From Streptomyces iakyrus (GTDB lineage: Bacteria; Actinomycetota; Actinomycetes; Streptomycetales; Streptomycetaceae), in NCBI RefSeq assembly GCF_000717055.1, contig NZ_JNXI01000022.1, positions 1 to 64,000 of the forward strand: a DNA stretch of 64,000 bases. The letters run 5' to 3'. Shown here one piece after another: positions 31,985 through 41,258 of the stretch. How positions within the stretch are numbered: position 1 is the first letter of the stretch; each line of letters starts with the position of its first letter. The translations under genes and the position numbers were made by a program. The notes beneath the pieces were generated by a model that saw only the letters and a program-made list of their open reading frames with translations, was not told the DNA's origin and searched no databases.

Positions 31985-32314
31985 GACTCCTTCGTCCGGC
32001 CTTACGGGAACCGATCACCGGGTCCGGCTGAAGCCGGCTGAACGGCTCTTCCTCACCGAAGCCGAAAACGCGGGGCGGCGCCACCGAGGGGACGGCCACC
32101 GGACGCGTGCGGGGGCGCAAATGGCCCTCCCGTCTCCCGGAACGCCATCAGCCGCCGTACCGCGCATGCCCCCGCACGGCCAGTCCACCTGGCCACGCGC
32201 GCACTCCGTCCGCCTGCCGAACTCCCCGGCGCTTCCCCCGGCCCGTGCTATTAGGCTCGAGCCGTACGACCTTGATCCGATGCATGTCCGAGGAACAGTG
32301 CGAGGGAGGCCCGG
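31985..32314. other. Divergent promoter region between the VOC genes and glnE
   Basis: About 330 bases with no credible ORF. The right end carries a possible -10 (TATTAG near 32250) and the glnE ribosome-binding site GAGGGAGG at 32301-32308. No clear operator or GlnR-type box was seen. Confidence 0.4.
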
Positions 32315-35300
32315 ATGACGGCGGCGCCGGGGCGCAGGAGCAGTACCTTCACGCGGCTGCTGCGGCACGGATTCACCGACGCCTCCGCCGCCGAGCGGCT
32401 CCTGGACAGCCCGGAGCTCGCGCCCCTGCGCGACGACCCCGTGCTGCTGGAGGCGCTGGGCGCCACCGCCGACCCCGATCTCGCGCTGCTCGGCCTCGTC
32501 CGGCTGCTGGAGGCCCAGCCGAGCCCCGGCGGCCGCCGGGAACTGCTCGACACGCTGATCGCGGCCAAGCCCCTGCGCGACCGCCTCCTCGGCGTCCTCG
32601 GCGCCTCCACCGCCCTGGCCGACCACCTCACCCGGCACCCGGGCGACTGGCAGGCGCTCGTCATGTACGAGGCGTACGACCTGCACCCGGGGGTGGAGGA
32701 GTTCGAGGCCGGACTCGCGGAGGCCACCGACCCGGTCTCCCTGCGGGTCGCCTACCGGCGCTGTCTGCTGTCCATCGCCGCCCGCGACGTCTGCGGCACC
32801 ACCGGCGTCGCCGAGTCCGCCGCCGAGCTCGCCGACCTCGCCACCGCCACCCTGCGCGCCGCCCTCGCCATCGCCGAGGCGGCCGCGCCCGAGGACGCCG
32901 AGCAGTGCCGGCTCGCGGTCATCGCGATGGGCAAGTGCGGCGGCCACGAGCTGAACTACGTCTCCGACGTGGACGTCGTCTTCGTCGGGGAGGCCGCCGA
33001 GGGCACCGACGAGACCAAGGCCGTGCGCGCCGCGACCCGGCTCGCCTCGCACATGATGCGGATCTGCTCGGAGACGACCGTCGAGGGCTCCATCTGGCCC
33101 GTCGACGCCAACCTGCGGCCCGAGGGCAGGAACGGCCCCCTCGTGCGGACCCTCTCCAGCCACCTCGCCTACTACCAGCGCTGGGCCAAGACCTGGGAGT
33201 TCCAGGCCCTGCTGAAGGCCCGCCCGGTGGCCGGCGACCTCGATCTCGGCGAGGAGTACGTGGCCGCCGTCCAGCCCCTGGTGTGGAAGGCCGCCGAGCG
33301 CGAGAACTTCGTCCCCGACGTGCAGAAGATGCGCCGCCGGGTCGTGGAGAACATCCCCGTCGCCGAGGTCGAGCGCCAGCTGAAGCTCGGCCCGGGCGGC
33401 CTGAGGGACGTCGAGTTCGCCGTGCAGCTGCTCCAGCTGGTGCACGGCCGGGCCGACACCTCCCTGCGCAGCGGTACGACCCTGGACGCGCTGGGGGCCC
33501 TCGCCGCCGGCGGCTACGTCGGCCGGTCCGACGCGGCCCAGCTCGACGACGCCTACCGCTTCCTGCGCTCCATGGAGCACCGCATCCAGCTGTTCCGGCT
33601 GCGGCGCACCCACCTCGTCCCCGAGGACGAGGCCGAGCTGCGCCGCATCGGCCGCTCCCTCGGCCTGCGCACGGACCCGGTCGCCGACCTGCACCGCGAG
33701 TGGCGGCGGCACGCGGGCGTCGTACGCCGGCTGCACGAGAAGCTCTTCTACCGGCCGCTGCTCGACGCGGTCGCCCAGCTCGCCACCGGCGAGGCCCGGC
33801 TCAGCACCGAGGCGGCCCGCGAACGCATGGTCGCCCTCGGCTACGCCGACCCGGCCGCCGCCCTGCGCCACCTGGAGGCGCTGGCCTCCGGCGTCACCCG
33901 CAAGGCCGCCATCCAGCGCACCCTGCTGCCCGTGCTGCTGGGCTGGTTCGCCGACTCGGCCGACCCGGACGCGGGGCTGCTCAACTTCCGCAAAGTGTCC
34001 GACGCGCTCGGCAAGACCCCCTGGTACCTGCGGCTGCTGCGGGACGAGGGCGCCGCCGCACAGAACCTCGCCCGGGTGCTGTCCGCCGGCCGCCTCGCGC
34101 CCGATCTGCTGATGCGCGCCCCGGAGGCGGTCGCGCTGCTCGGCGACGGGGACGGCGGCGGCCTGGAACCCCGGCCGCGGGCTCACCTGGAGCAGGAGAT
34201 ACTCGCCGCCGTGAAACGGGCCGACGGCGCCGCCCAGGCGGTCACGGCGGCTCGCGGGGTGCGCCGCCGGGAGCTGTTCCGCACGGCCGCCGCCGACATC
34301 GTCGGCTCCTACGGCACCGAGGAGCAGCCCGCCGAGGCCGATCAGGGCGCCCTGGTGGACCTGGTCGGCGGCGCCGTGTCGGACCTGACCGCCGCGACCC
34401 TGGCCGGCACGCTCCGCGCGGTCGTGCGGGACAACTGGGGGGACGACCTGCCCACCCGGTTCGCGATCATCGGCATGGGCCGGTTCGGCGGCCACGAACT
34501 GGGCTACGGCTCCGACGCGGACGTGGTGTTCGTGCACGAGCCGCGCGACGGCGTCGACGAGCGAACAGCGGCCCAGGCGGCCAACAAGGTGGTCTCCGAG
34601 ATGCGCCGCCTGCTCCAGATCCCGAGCGCCGACCCGCCCCTGCTCATCGACGCCGACCTGCGCCCGGAGGGCAAGTCCGGGCCGCTGGTGCGCACCCTCA
34701 CGTCGTACGCCGCGTATTACCGCCGCTGGTCCCTGACCTGGGAGTCGCACGCGCTGCTGCGGGCCGAGCCCGTCGCGGGCGACGCCGATCTGGGCCGACG
34801 CTTCATCGAGCTGATCGACCCGCTGCGCTACCCGGCGGACGGGCTCGCCGACGAGGCCGTGCGCGAGATCCGGCGGCTGAAGGCCCGTATGGAGTCCGAG
34901 CGGCTGCCGCGTGGCGCCGACCCCAAGCTGCACGCCAAGCTCGGTCCGGGCGGCCTGTCCGACGTGGAGTGGACCGTGCAGCTCATGCAGCTGCGGCACG
35001 GCTCGGCGGTGCCGGGCCTGCGCACCACCCGCACCCGTGAGGCCCTGGCCGCGGCCTGCGCCGCCGGGCTGATCACCGACGAGGACGCGGCGACCCTCGA
35101 CGAGGCCTGGGTCCTCGCGACCCGTGTCCGCAACGCGGTGATGCTGGTCCGCGGCCGGGCCGGCGACACCTTCCCCTCCGACCCCCGGGAACTGGCGGCC
35201 GTGGGACGCTATTTGGGCTACGGCCCCGGCCACGTCGGCGACATGCTCGACGGCTACCGGCGGACCGCGCGCCGGGCGCGGGGCGTGATGGAGGAACTCT

Positions 35301-35323
35301 TCTACGGGGCCGCCGAGCGCTGA
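32315..35323 (+). CDS. glnE: Glutamine synthetase adenylyltransferase/deadenylase
   Basis: A 1002-aa bifunctional enzyme that adenylylates (inactivates) and de-adenylylates GSI glutamine synthetase according to nitrogen status. Two homologous nucleotidyltransferase domains are clear. The N-terminal one has GKCGGHELNYVSDVDVVF with acidic residues near 215-220. The C-terminal one has GRFGGHELGYGSDADVVF near 725-735. Each is followed by DxxLRPEGxxGPLV (VDANLRPEGRNGPLV, IDADLRPEGKSGPLV) and LGPGGLxDVEwtVQLLQL. The start is ATG 32315 behind GGGAGG. Its 3' end overlaps the convergent PAP2 gene by 22 bases. Typical length and both active sites indicate a functional protein. Confidence 0.97.
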   Translation: MTAAPGRRSSTFTRLLRHGFTDASAAERLLDSPELAPLRDDPVLLEALGATADPDLALLGLVRLLEAQPSPGGRRELLDTLIAAKPLRDRLLGVLGASTALADHLTRHPGDWQALVMYEAYDLHPGVEEFEAGLAEATDPVSLRVAYRRCLLSIAARDVCGTTGVAESAAELADLATATLRAALAIAEAAAPEDAEQCRLAVIAMGKCGGHELNYVSDVDVVFVGEAAEGTDETKAVRAATRLASHMMRICSETTVEGSIWPVDANLRPEGRNGPLVRTLSSHLAYYQRWAKTWEFQALLKARPVAGDLDLGEEYVAAVQPLVWKAAERENFVPDVQKMRRRVVENIPVAEVERQLKLGPGGLRDVEFAVQLLQLVHGRADTSLRSGTTLDALGALAAGGYVGRSDAAQLDDAYRFLRSMEHRIQLFRLRRTHLVPEDEAELRRIGRSLGLRTDPVADLHREWRRHAGVVRRLHEKLFYRPLLDAVAQLATGEARLSTEAARERMVALGYADPAAALRHLEALASGVTRKAAIQRTLLPVLLGWFADSADPDAGLLNFRKVSDALGKTPWYLRLLRDEGAAAQNLARVLSAGRLAPDLLMRAPEAVALLGDGDGGGLEPRPRAHLEQEILAAVKRADGAAQAVTAARGVRRRELFRTAAADIVGSYGTEEQPAEADQGALVDLVGGAVSDLTAATLAGTLRAVVRDNWGDDLPTRFAIIGMGRFGGHELGYGSDADVVFVHEPRDGVDERTAAQAANKVVSEMRRLLQIPSADPPLLIDADLRPEGKSGPLVRTLTSYAAYYRRWSLTWESHALLRAEPVAGDADLGRRFIELIDPLRYPADGLADEAVREIRRLKARMESERLPRGADPKLHAKLGPGGLSDVEWTVQLMQLRHGSAVPGLRTTRTREALAAACAAGLITDEDAATLDEAWVLATRVRNAVMLVRGRAGDTFPSDPRELAAVGRYLGYGPGHVGDMLDGYRRTARRARGVMEELFYGAAER

Positions 35324-36201
35324 GGCCTGCCGGTGCGCGCCCCGGGCCCGTCATCGGCCCGGGCGGCGCCCCGCCTGCGGGCCGGGACCGTCCGGGGCAG
35401 TGCGTACGGCTGCCTTCCGTACCAGAGCCGGGCCACCGTGAACCCGAAGGCCAGGCACAGCACGCCACCGACCGCATCCAGCCAGAAGTGGTTGGCCGTG
35501 GCGACGATGACCACCAGTGTCAGCGCCGGGTACAGCAGGCCCAGCACCCGCGCCCAGGGGACACTCGCCAGGGCGAAGATCGTCAGGCCGCACCACACAG
35601 ACCAGCCGATGTGCATCGACGGCATCGCGGCGTACTGGTTGGACATGTGTTTCAGGTCGCCGGACGCCATCGAACCCCAGGTCTGGTGGACCATGACCGT
35701 GTCGATGAAGCCGCCGCCCCTCATCAGTCGCGGGGGCGCCAGCGGATACAGGTAGTAACCGACCAGGGCGACGGCCGTGGTCGCGAACAGCACCAGCCGG
35801 GTTGCCGCGTAACGGCCGGGATGGCGACGGTAGAGCCACACCAGGACACCCAGCGTGACGATGAAGTGCAGCGTCGCGTAGTAGTAGTTCATCCCGACGA
35901 TGAGCCAATGCACCGAGTTCACGGCGTGGTTGACCGACTCCTCGACGGCGATGCCCACGTGGTGCTCGGCGCGCCAGATCCAGTCGGCGTTGCGCAGCGC
36001 CTCGGCCTTCTGCTCCGGCACGGCGTTGCGGACGAGCGAGTACGTCCAGTAACTCACCGCGATGAGCAGGATCTCGAACCAGAACCGGGGCCGCTGGGGG
36101 GTGCGCAGCCGGCGCAGCGGACCAGGCCCCGGATCGGCCGCAACAGGGTCCGGGAGAGCCGCTTCCAGGCTCTCCGGCTTCGTTACGGTCGTTTCACCCA
36201 T
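35302..36201 (-). CDS. PAP2-superfamily membrane phosphatase
   Basis: A 299-aa integral membrane protein from ATG 36201 (MGETTVTKPESLEAALPD). About six membrane segments surround the acid-phosphatase motifs: PSMHIGWSVW (PSxHxG type, with acid/base His) and TANHFWLDAVGG (the nucleophile His with partner Asp). The LYPLAPPRLM block before the active site is common in this branch, which includes inositol-phosphoceramide synthase-like and lipid-phosphate phosphatases. Typical substrates are phosphatidic acid or polyprenyl pyrophosphates. The last 40 residues are Arg/Ala-rich. It converges on glnE with overlap of coding ends. Confidence 0.87.
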   Translation of the reverse strand: MGETTVTKPESLEAALPDPVAADPGPGPLRRLRTPQRPRFWFEILLIAVSYWTYSLVRNAVPEQKAEALRNADWIWRAEHHVGIAVEESVNHAVNSVHWLIVGMNYYYATLHFIVTLGVLVWLYRRHPGRYAATRLVLFATTAVALVGYYLYPLAPPRLMRGGGFIDTVMVHQTWGSMASGDLKHMSNQYAAMPSMHIGWSVWCGLTIFALASVPWARVLGLLYPALTLVVIVATANHFWLDAVGGVLCLAFGFTVARLWYGRQPYALPRTVPARRRGAARADDGPGARTGRPQRSAAP

Positions 36202-36294
36202 AGGCGCAAAGTCTGCCAGAAAAGGACTTCCCCACCGATCATCCCGCGGCCTCGTACGAGCCGCATGTTCTACAGCGAAATCAGGCCGAAGGCC

Positions 36295-37422
36295 TCAGGA
36301 GCGACCGCGTTCCCCCGGGGCCGAAGCGGTCGAACCGCGCACCACCAGCTCCGGCATGAACACGAATTCGCTGTGCGGCGCGGGCGTCCCGCCGATCTCC
36401 TCCAGCAGCGTGCGCACGGCGGCCTGCCCCATCGCCGGGACCGGCTTGCGGACCGTGGTCAGGGGCGGGTCGGTGAAGGCGATCAGCGGGGAGTCGTCGA
36501 AGCCGACCACGGAGATGTCCTTCGGCACGTCCAGGCCGAGCTGCCGGGCCGCCCGGATCGCGCCCAGCGCCATCATGTCGCTGGCGCACACCACGGCCGT
36601 GCAGTTCCGCCCGATCAACGCCGTGGCCGCCGCCTGACCACCCTCCAGGGTGTACAGGGAGTGCTGCACCAGCTCCGACTCGACGGTCTCGGCGCCCAGC
36701 CCCAACTGGTCCTGCACCGTGCGCACGAACCCCTCGATCTTGCGCTGCACCGGCACGAACCGCTTCGGTCCGAGGGCCAGGCCGATCCGGGTGTGCCCCA
36801 GGGACACCAGGTGCGTGACCGCGAGGCTCATCGCCGCCCGGTCGTCGGGGGAGATGAACGGCGCCTGCACCTTCGGCGAGAAGCCGTCGACCAGCACGTA
36901 GGGTACGCCCTGGGCGCGCAGCCGGTCGTAGCGCTGCATGTCGGCGGTGGTGTCCGCGTGCAGTCCGGAGACGTAGATGATGCCGGCGACCCCGCGGTCC
37001 ACGAGCATCTCCGTGAGCTCGTCCTCCGTCGAGCCGCCCGGAGTCTGGGTGGCCAGCACCGGGGTGTAGCCCTGCCGTGTCAGCGCCTGGCCGATGACCT
37101 GCGCCAGGGCCGGGAAGATCGGGTTCTCCAGCTCCGGGGTGATCAGCCCCACCAGCCCCTCGCTGCGCTGGCGCAGGCGCACCGGGCGTTCGTAGCCGAG
37201 CACGTCGAGAGCGGCCAGCACGGACTGGCGGGTGGTGGCGGCGACGCCCGGCTTCCCGTTGAGGACGCGGCTGACGGTCGCTTCGCTCACCCCCGCCTGC
37301 ACAGCGATGTCGGCAAGCCGTGTGGTCACAGCACTGGACTGTAGCGGCCGGGGTTCTCCTTGCACACCGACGGGACGCCTGGTGCGCGCCGTCGCACGGC
37401 CCGCTGCGGGTGGCTTGGTCAT
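36295..37422 (-). CDS. malR: LacI-family maltose/maltodextrin repressor
   Basis: Start ATG 37422 (MTKPPAAGRATARTRRPV) has GAGGA five bases upstream and gives 375 aa. GTG 37329 (VTTRLADIAVQAGVSEATVS), 344 aa, is the alternative and matches the size I recall for published Streptomyces MalR. The LacI helix-turn-helix is TTRLADIAVQAGVSEATVSR and the hinge VLNGKPGVAATTRQSVLAAL. A periplasmic-binding-like effector domain follows (GLITPELENPIFPALAQ, VVGFDDSPLIAFTDPPLTTV). MalR represses maltose uptake and amylase genes, released by maltooligosaccharides. It diverges from malE; operator candidates occur there and before both secreted amylases. Confidence 0.94.
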   Translation of the reverse strand: MTKPPAAGRATARTRRPVGVQGEPRPLQSSAVTTRLADIAVQAGVSEATVSRVLNGKPGVAATTRQSVLAALDVLGYERPVRLRQRSEGLVGLITPELENPIFPALAQVIGQALTRQGYTPVLATQTPGGSTEDELTEMLVDRGVAGIIYVSGLHADTTADMQRYDRLRAQGVPYVLVDGFSPKVQAPFISPDDRAAMSLAVTHLVSLGHTRIGLALGPKRFVPVQRKIEGFVRTVQDQLGLGAETVESELVQHSLYTLEGGQAAATALIGRNCTAVVCASDMMALGAIRAARQLGLDVPKDISVVGFDDSPLIAFTDPPLTTVRKPVPAMGQAAVRTLLEEIGGTPAPHSEFVFMPELVVRGSTASAPGERGRS

Positions 37423-37489
37423 CGCGGTCCTCGAAACTCGTGGTCGGCGTCCGATCCGCAACGGATGATTCCCCCGGCGGAGACGGATG

Positions 37490-37629
37490 GCAAGTGCTTG
37501 CAGAGTCTTGCACAGCTGTCCGACTCCCCGTCGATCAGCGCTAACTCCGGGCTTCAGGGCGATCGAGGTGAGGTCACGGCGGGATAACCATCCGCACCGC
37601 TTGCAAGTTTTTGCTGCAAGGTCTTTCGC
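37490..37629. promoter_or_regulatory. MalR operator cluster in the malR-malE intergenic region
   Basis: Three GCAAG/CTTGC elements fall here: GCAAGTGCTTGC (37490-37501, perfect palindrome); CTTGCAAG (37600-37607) followed by TTGCTGCAAG (37611-37620); and TTTCGCAAG (37624-37632). The 11-base form CTTGCTGCAAG recurs before the amylase and pullulanase genes. Together with the LacI-type regulator next door this is the expected MalR binding region, controlling both malR and malEFG. Confidence 0.7.
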
Positions 37630-37719
37630 AAGTCCTTCCAGCGCGGCTAATCTCACCGACGCCCGGCCGCCAACGGCGCAGTCGGCAGCACGAACGGGCT
37701 TCACCCTCAAGGAGAACTC

Positions 37720-38988
37720 ATGCGGCGTGGCATAGCGGCCACCGCGCTGGTGGCGTCCCTCGCCCTGGCGGCGACGGCCTGCGGCGGAAGCGACAGCGGC
37801 GACGAGGCCGGCGGCCCGGTCACCATCACCTGGTGGGACACCTCCAACGCGACCAATGAGGCGCCGACGTACCAGGCCCTGGTCAAGGAGTTCGAGGCCG
37901 CCAACAAGGACATCAAGGTCAAGTACGTCAACGTCCCCTTCGACCAGGCGCAGAACAAGTTCGACACCGCCGCCGGTTCCAAGGGCGCCCCCGACGTGCT
38001 GCGTTCCGAGGTCGGCTGGACCCCCGCCTTCGCCAAGAAGGGCTTCTTCGCGCCGCTGGACGGCACCGAGGCCCTCGCCGAGCAGGACAAGTTCCAGCCC
38101 AGCCTGATCGAGCAGGCCAAGTACGAGGGCAAGACCTACGGTGTCCCCTTCACCACGGACACCCTCGCCCTCGTCTACAACAAGGCCCTGTTCAAGAAGG
38201 CCGGCATCGAGGCGCCCAAGACCTGGGACGACCTGAAGAAGGCCGCCGCCACCATCAAGGACAAGACCGGCGTCGACGGCTACTGGGGCTCCACCCAGGC
38301 CTACTACGCCCAGTCCTTCCTCTACGGCGAGGGCACCGACACCGTCGACGCCGACGCCAAGAAGATCACCGTCACCTCGCCCGAGGCGAAGAAGGCCTAC
38401 GGCACCTGGCAGGGCCTGTTCAAGGGCAAGGGCCTGCACAAGGCCGACACCACCGCCGACGCCTACGCCCACATCCAGGAGGCGTTCGTCAGCGGCAAGG
38501 TCGCCTCGATCGTCCAGGGCCCGTGGGAGATCACGAACTTCTACAAGGGCTCGGCCTTCAAGGACAAGAACAACCTCGGCATCGCCACCGTCCCGGCCGG
38601 CTCCACCGGCAAGGCGGGCGCCCCGACCGGCGGCCACAACCTCTCCGTGTACGCGGGCTCGGACAAGGCCCACCAGGAGGCCTCGCTGAAGTTCGTGAAG
38701 TTCATGACCTCGGCCAAGGCCCAGGAGACCATCGCGCTGAAGAACAACACGCTCCCCACGCGCGAGGACGCCTACACCGCCGAGGTCAAGGCCGACCCGG
38801 GCATCGCCGGCTACCAGAGCGTGCTCTCCGCCGCCCAGCCGCGCCCGGCCCTGCCCGAGTACAGCTCCCTGTGGGGCCCCCTCGACGACGAGCTGATCAA
38901 GATCGCGGGCGGCAAGGTGTCCCTGGACAAGGGCCTCGGCAACGCCGAGACGGCCATCGCCAAGCTGGTGCCGGACTTCACCAAGTGA
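37720..38988 (+). CDS. malE: Maltose/maltodextrin-binding lipoprotein
   Basis: A 422-aa extracytoplasmic solute-binding protein from ATG 37720, with AAGGAG upstream. A lipoprotein signal ends at the lipidated cysteine C21 (LALAATACGGS). Family features: VTITWWDTSNATNEAPTYQ, YEGKTYGVPFTTDTLALVYNK, VQGPWEITNFYKGS and GHNLSVYAGSDKAHQEAS. It captures maltodextrins at the membrane surface for the MalFG permease. The ATPase (usually the multi-system MsiK in Streptomyces) is not encoded here. A strong hairpin in the malE-malF gap probably lets malE be expressed above malFG. The divergent malR region holds its operators. Confidence 0.95.
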   Translation: MRRGIAATALVASLALAATACGGSDSGDEAGGPVTITWWDTSNATNEAPTYQALVKEFEAANKDIKVKYVNVPFDQAQNKFDTAAGSKGAPDVLRSEVGWTPAFAKKGFFAPLDGTEALAEQDKFQPSLIEQAKYEGKTYGVPFTTDTLALVYNKALFKKAGIEAPKTWDDLKKAAATIKDKTGVDGYWGSTQAYYAQSFLYGEGTDTVDADAKKITVTSPEAKKAYGTWQGLFKGKGLHKADTTADAYAHIQEAFVSGKVASIVQGPWEITNFYKGSAFKDKNNLGIATVPAGSTGKAGAPTGGHNLSVYAGSDKAHQEASLKFVKFMTSAKAQETIALKNNTLPTREDAYTAEVKADPGIAGYQSVLSAAQPRPALPEYSSLWGPLDDELIKIAGGKVSLDKGLGNAETAIAKLVPDFTK

Positions 38989-38994
38989 GTGCCG

Positions 38995-39043
38995 GGTGGC
39001 CGCCGGATCCCCCTGTCATGGGGGAGGGGATCCGGCGGCCACC
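38995..39043 (+). terminator. Attenuating or mRNA-stabilising hairpin between malE and malF
   Basis: GGTGGCCGCCGGATCCCC (38995-39012) pairs perfectly over 18 bp with 39026-39043, around a 13-base loop. It starts seven bases after the malE stop and leaves malF with a 70-base gap. Such structures after binding-protein genes reduce read-through and protect the upstream mRNA. There is no T-tract. Confidence 0.8.
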
Positions 39044-39113
39044 GGCCCGCGCCTGCGCCTCGACCCGGGCAGCTCCCCTCCGAACTCCTTGAACTTCCAG
39101 AAGGTGTCGAACC

Positions 39114-40118
39114 ATGACAGTCGCCATCGACCGAGCGACCGGCAAGCGGCGCGGTGAGCGGGAACCACGGCCCGGACCGGTGCAGCGGCTGAAGAACGGC
39201 CTCCACAAGCACTGGTACGCCTACGCGATGATCGCCCCGGTGGCGATCGTCCTCGCCGTGCTCGTGCTGTACCCGCTGGGCTACGGCCTGTACCTGACCC
39301 TCACCGACGCCACCAGCCTGAACACCGCCCGCACGATCGGCGTCAACGAGATCGACGCCACCTACAAGTTCATCGGCCTGGACAACTACGCCGACATCCT
39401 GTGGGGCCCGACGGCGTACGACCGCTTCTGGTCGCACTTCCTGTGGACGATCTTCTGGACAGCGGCCTGTGTCGCCCTGCACTACGGCATCGGCCTCGGC
39501 CTCGCCCTGCTGCTCAACCAGAAGCTGCGGGGACGCACCCTCTACCGGATGATCCTGGTGCTGCCCTGGGCCGTGCCGACCTTCGTCACCGTGTTCGGCT
39601 GGCGGTTCATGCTCGCCGACGGCGGCATCATCAACTCCGGCCTGGAACTGCTGCACCTGCCGACGCCGTCGTGGCTGGAGGACACCTTCTGGCAGCGCTT
39701 CTCGGCGATCATGGTCAACACCTGGTGCGGTGTGCCGTTCATGATGGTCTCGCTCCTCGGCGGCCTGCAGTCGATCGACGCGAGCCTGTACGAGGCCTCG
39801 GAGATGGACGGTGCGAACGCCTGGCAGCGCTTCCGCTACGTCACCCTGCCCGGCCTCCGGTCCGTCAGCACCACGGTCGTCCTGCTCGGTGTGATCTGGA
39901 CGTTCAACCAGTTCGCCATCATCTTCCTGCTGTTCGGCAACACCGCCCCGGACGCCCAGATCCTCGTGACCTGGGCCTACCAGCTGGGCTTCGGGCAGCA
40001 GCCGCGCGACTACGCCCAGTCCGCCGCCTACGGGATCCTGCTGCTGTCCATCCTGATCGTCTTCACCTCCTTCTACCGCCGCTGGCTGAACCGCAACGAG
40101 CAGCAGCTCGCGATCTGA
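39114..40118 (+). CDS. malF: Maltodextrin ABC permease subunit MalF
   Basis: A 334-aa, six-segment permease from ATG 39114 (MTVAIDRATGKRRGERE), with AGAAGG upstream. The conserved EAA loop appears as YEASEMDGANAWQRFRYVTLPGL, the contact surface for the ATPase. Other family marks are YAYAMIAPVAIVLAVLVLYP, YRMILVLPWAVPTFVTVFGW and WTFNQFAIIFLLFGN. With MalG it forms the membrane channel for maltodextrin entry. malG starts 15 bases after the stop, so the two are cotranslated. Confidence 0.95.
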   Translation: MTVAIDRATGKRRGEREPRPGPVQRLKNGLHKHWYAYAMIAPVAIVLAVLVLYPLGYGLYLTLTDATSLNTARTIGVNEIDATYKFIGLDNYADILWGPTAYDRFWSHFLWTIFWTAACVALHYGIGLGLALLLNQKLRGRTLYRMILVLPWAVPTFVTVFGWRFMLADGGIINSGLELLHLPTPSWLEDTFWQRFSAIMVNTWCGVPFMMVSLLGGLQSIDASLYEASEMDGANAWQRFRYVTLPGLRSVSTTVVLLGVIWTFNQFAIIFLLFGNTAPDAQILVTWAYQLGFGQQPRDYAQSAAYGILLLSILIVFTSFYRRWLNRNEQQLAI

Positions 40119-40132
40119 GGCAGGAGTCCGAA

Positions 40133-41041
40133 ATGAGTACGACCACCGTCGAGACCCCCGCCCCCGCGGGCGAGCGGCGCCCCGCGGGCGCCCCCGGCAG
40201 GACCCGCCGGCGCGGAGAGCAGAGCCGCGCGGCCTCCCTCGCCTCGCACGCCGTGCTGATCGTGGCGAGCCTGACCGCGCTCTTCCCGGTCGCCTGGCTG
40301 TTCTTCCTGTCCCTCGGACCGGACAAGGACGACTACCTCCACCCCGGGCGCATCTGGGGCAAGATCACGCTCGACAACTACGCGTTCGTCCTGCAGGACA
40401 CCGGCTTCTTCGACTGGCTGAAGAGCACGCTGATCGTCGTGCTGGGCACGACGCTGATCGGTGTCGTCGTCGCCGCCTCCACCGGCTACGCGGTCTCCCG
40501 CATGCGCTTCCCGGGCTACCGCAAGCTGATGTGGGTGCTGCTGGTCACCCAGATGTTCCCCATTGCGGTACTGATCGTGCCGATGTACCAGATCCTCTCG
40601 GATCTGCAGCTCATCGACAGCTACCTTGGTCTCATCCTTGTCAACTGCACCACGATCGTGCCGTACTGCGCCTGGCTGATGAAGGGCTATTTCGACACCA
40701 TCCCGTTCGAGATCGACGAGGCGGGGCGCGTCGACGGGCTGACCCCCTTCGGCACGTTCGCGCGGCTCATCCTGCCGCTCGCCAAGCCCGGGCTCGCGGT
40801 CGCGGCCTTCTACAGCTTCCTCACGGCCTTCGGTGAGGTCGCGTTCGCCTCGACGTTCATGCTGAGCGACGACAAGTACACGTTCGCCGTCGGTCTGCAG
40901 ACGTTCGTCAGCGAACACGACGCGCAGCGCAACCTGATGGCCGCGACGGCCGTGCTGATCGCGATACCGGCCGCCGTCTTCTTCTACCTCGTGCAGAAGA
41001 ACCTGGTGACCGGGCTGACCGCCGGCGGCACGAAGGGGTGA
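40133..41041 (+). CDS. malG: Maltodextrin ABC permease subunit MalG
   Basis: A 302-aa, six-segment permease from ATG 40133 (MSTTTVETPAPAGERRPA), with CAGGAG eight bases upstream. The N-terminal 40 residues are basic and cytoplasmic. The EAA loop reads FEIDEAGRVDGLTPFGTFARLILPLAKPG. The third helix region FPGYRKLMWVLLVTQMFPIA is typical of MalG. It is the partner of MalF; no dedicated ATPase follows. A 14-bp hairpin about 115 bases downstream ends the malEFG operon before the alpha-glucosidase gene. Confidence 0.95.
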   Translation: MSTTTVETPAPAGERRPAGAPGRTRRRGEQSRAASLASHAVLIVASLTALFPVAWLFFLSLGPDKDDYLHPGRIWGKITLDNYAFVLQDTGFFDWLKSTLIVVLGTTLIGVVVAASTGYAVSRMRFPGYRKLMWVLLVTQMFPIAVLIVPMYQILSDLQLIDSYLGLILVNCTTIVPYCAWLMKGYFDTIPFEIDEAGRVDGLTPFGTFARLILPLAKPGLAVAAFYSFLTAFGEVAFASTFMLSDDKYTFAVGLQTFVSEHDAQRNLMAATAVLIAIPAAVFFYLVQKNLVTGLTAGGTKG

Positions 41042-41156
41042 CGCACGCTCCGCTGGTGGAGCCGAGACGGGCCGTCGCCGGGCTACGGCGCCATCGTGGC
41101 TGGTCGCGCAGTTCTCCGTGCCCCTCGGGATGCTGCCGATCCGCCCTCAAGAAGCC

Positions 41157-41205
41157 CGAGGTGGCCGCGGTGCCCATCCGACCCCGCTGTGCCGCGGCCA
41201 CCTCG
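41157..41205 (+). terminator. Terminator after malG
   Basis: CGAGGTGGCCGCGG (41157-41170) pairs exactly with CCGCGGCCACCTCG (41192-41205) around a 21-base loop, 115 bases after the malG stop and 53 bases before the alpha-glucosidase start. Confidence 0.75.
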
Positions 41206-41258
41206 TCATCCCACCCAGAACCGACATGACCACACCTCTGTTACGCATCAAGGACGAC

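Noticed and set aside
32107..35040. A 977-aa plus-strand frame overlapping glnE
   Set aside because: Shadow of glnE, whose frame carries both adenylyltransferase active sites.
36281..36294. AGGCC-GAA-GGCCT hairpin after malR as terminator
   Set aside because: Only five base pairs and overlapping the gene end; too weak to call.
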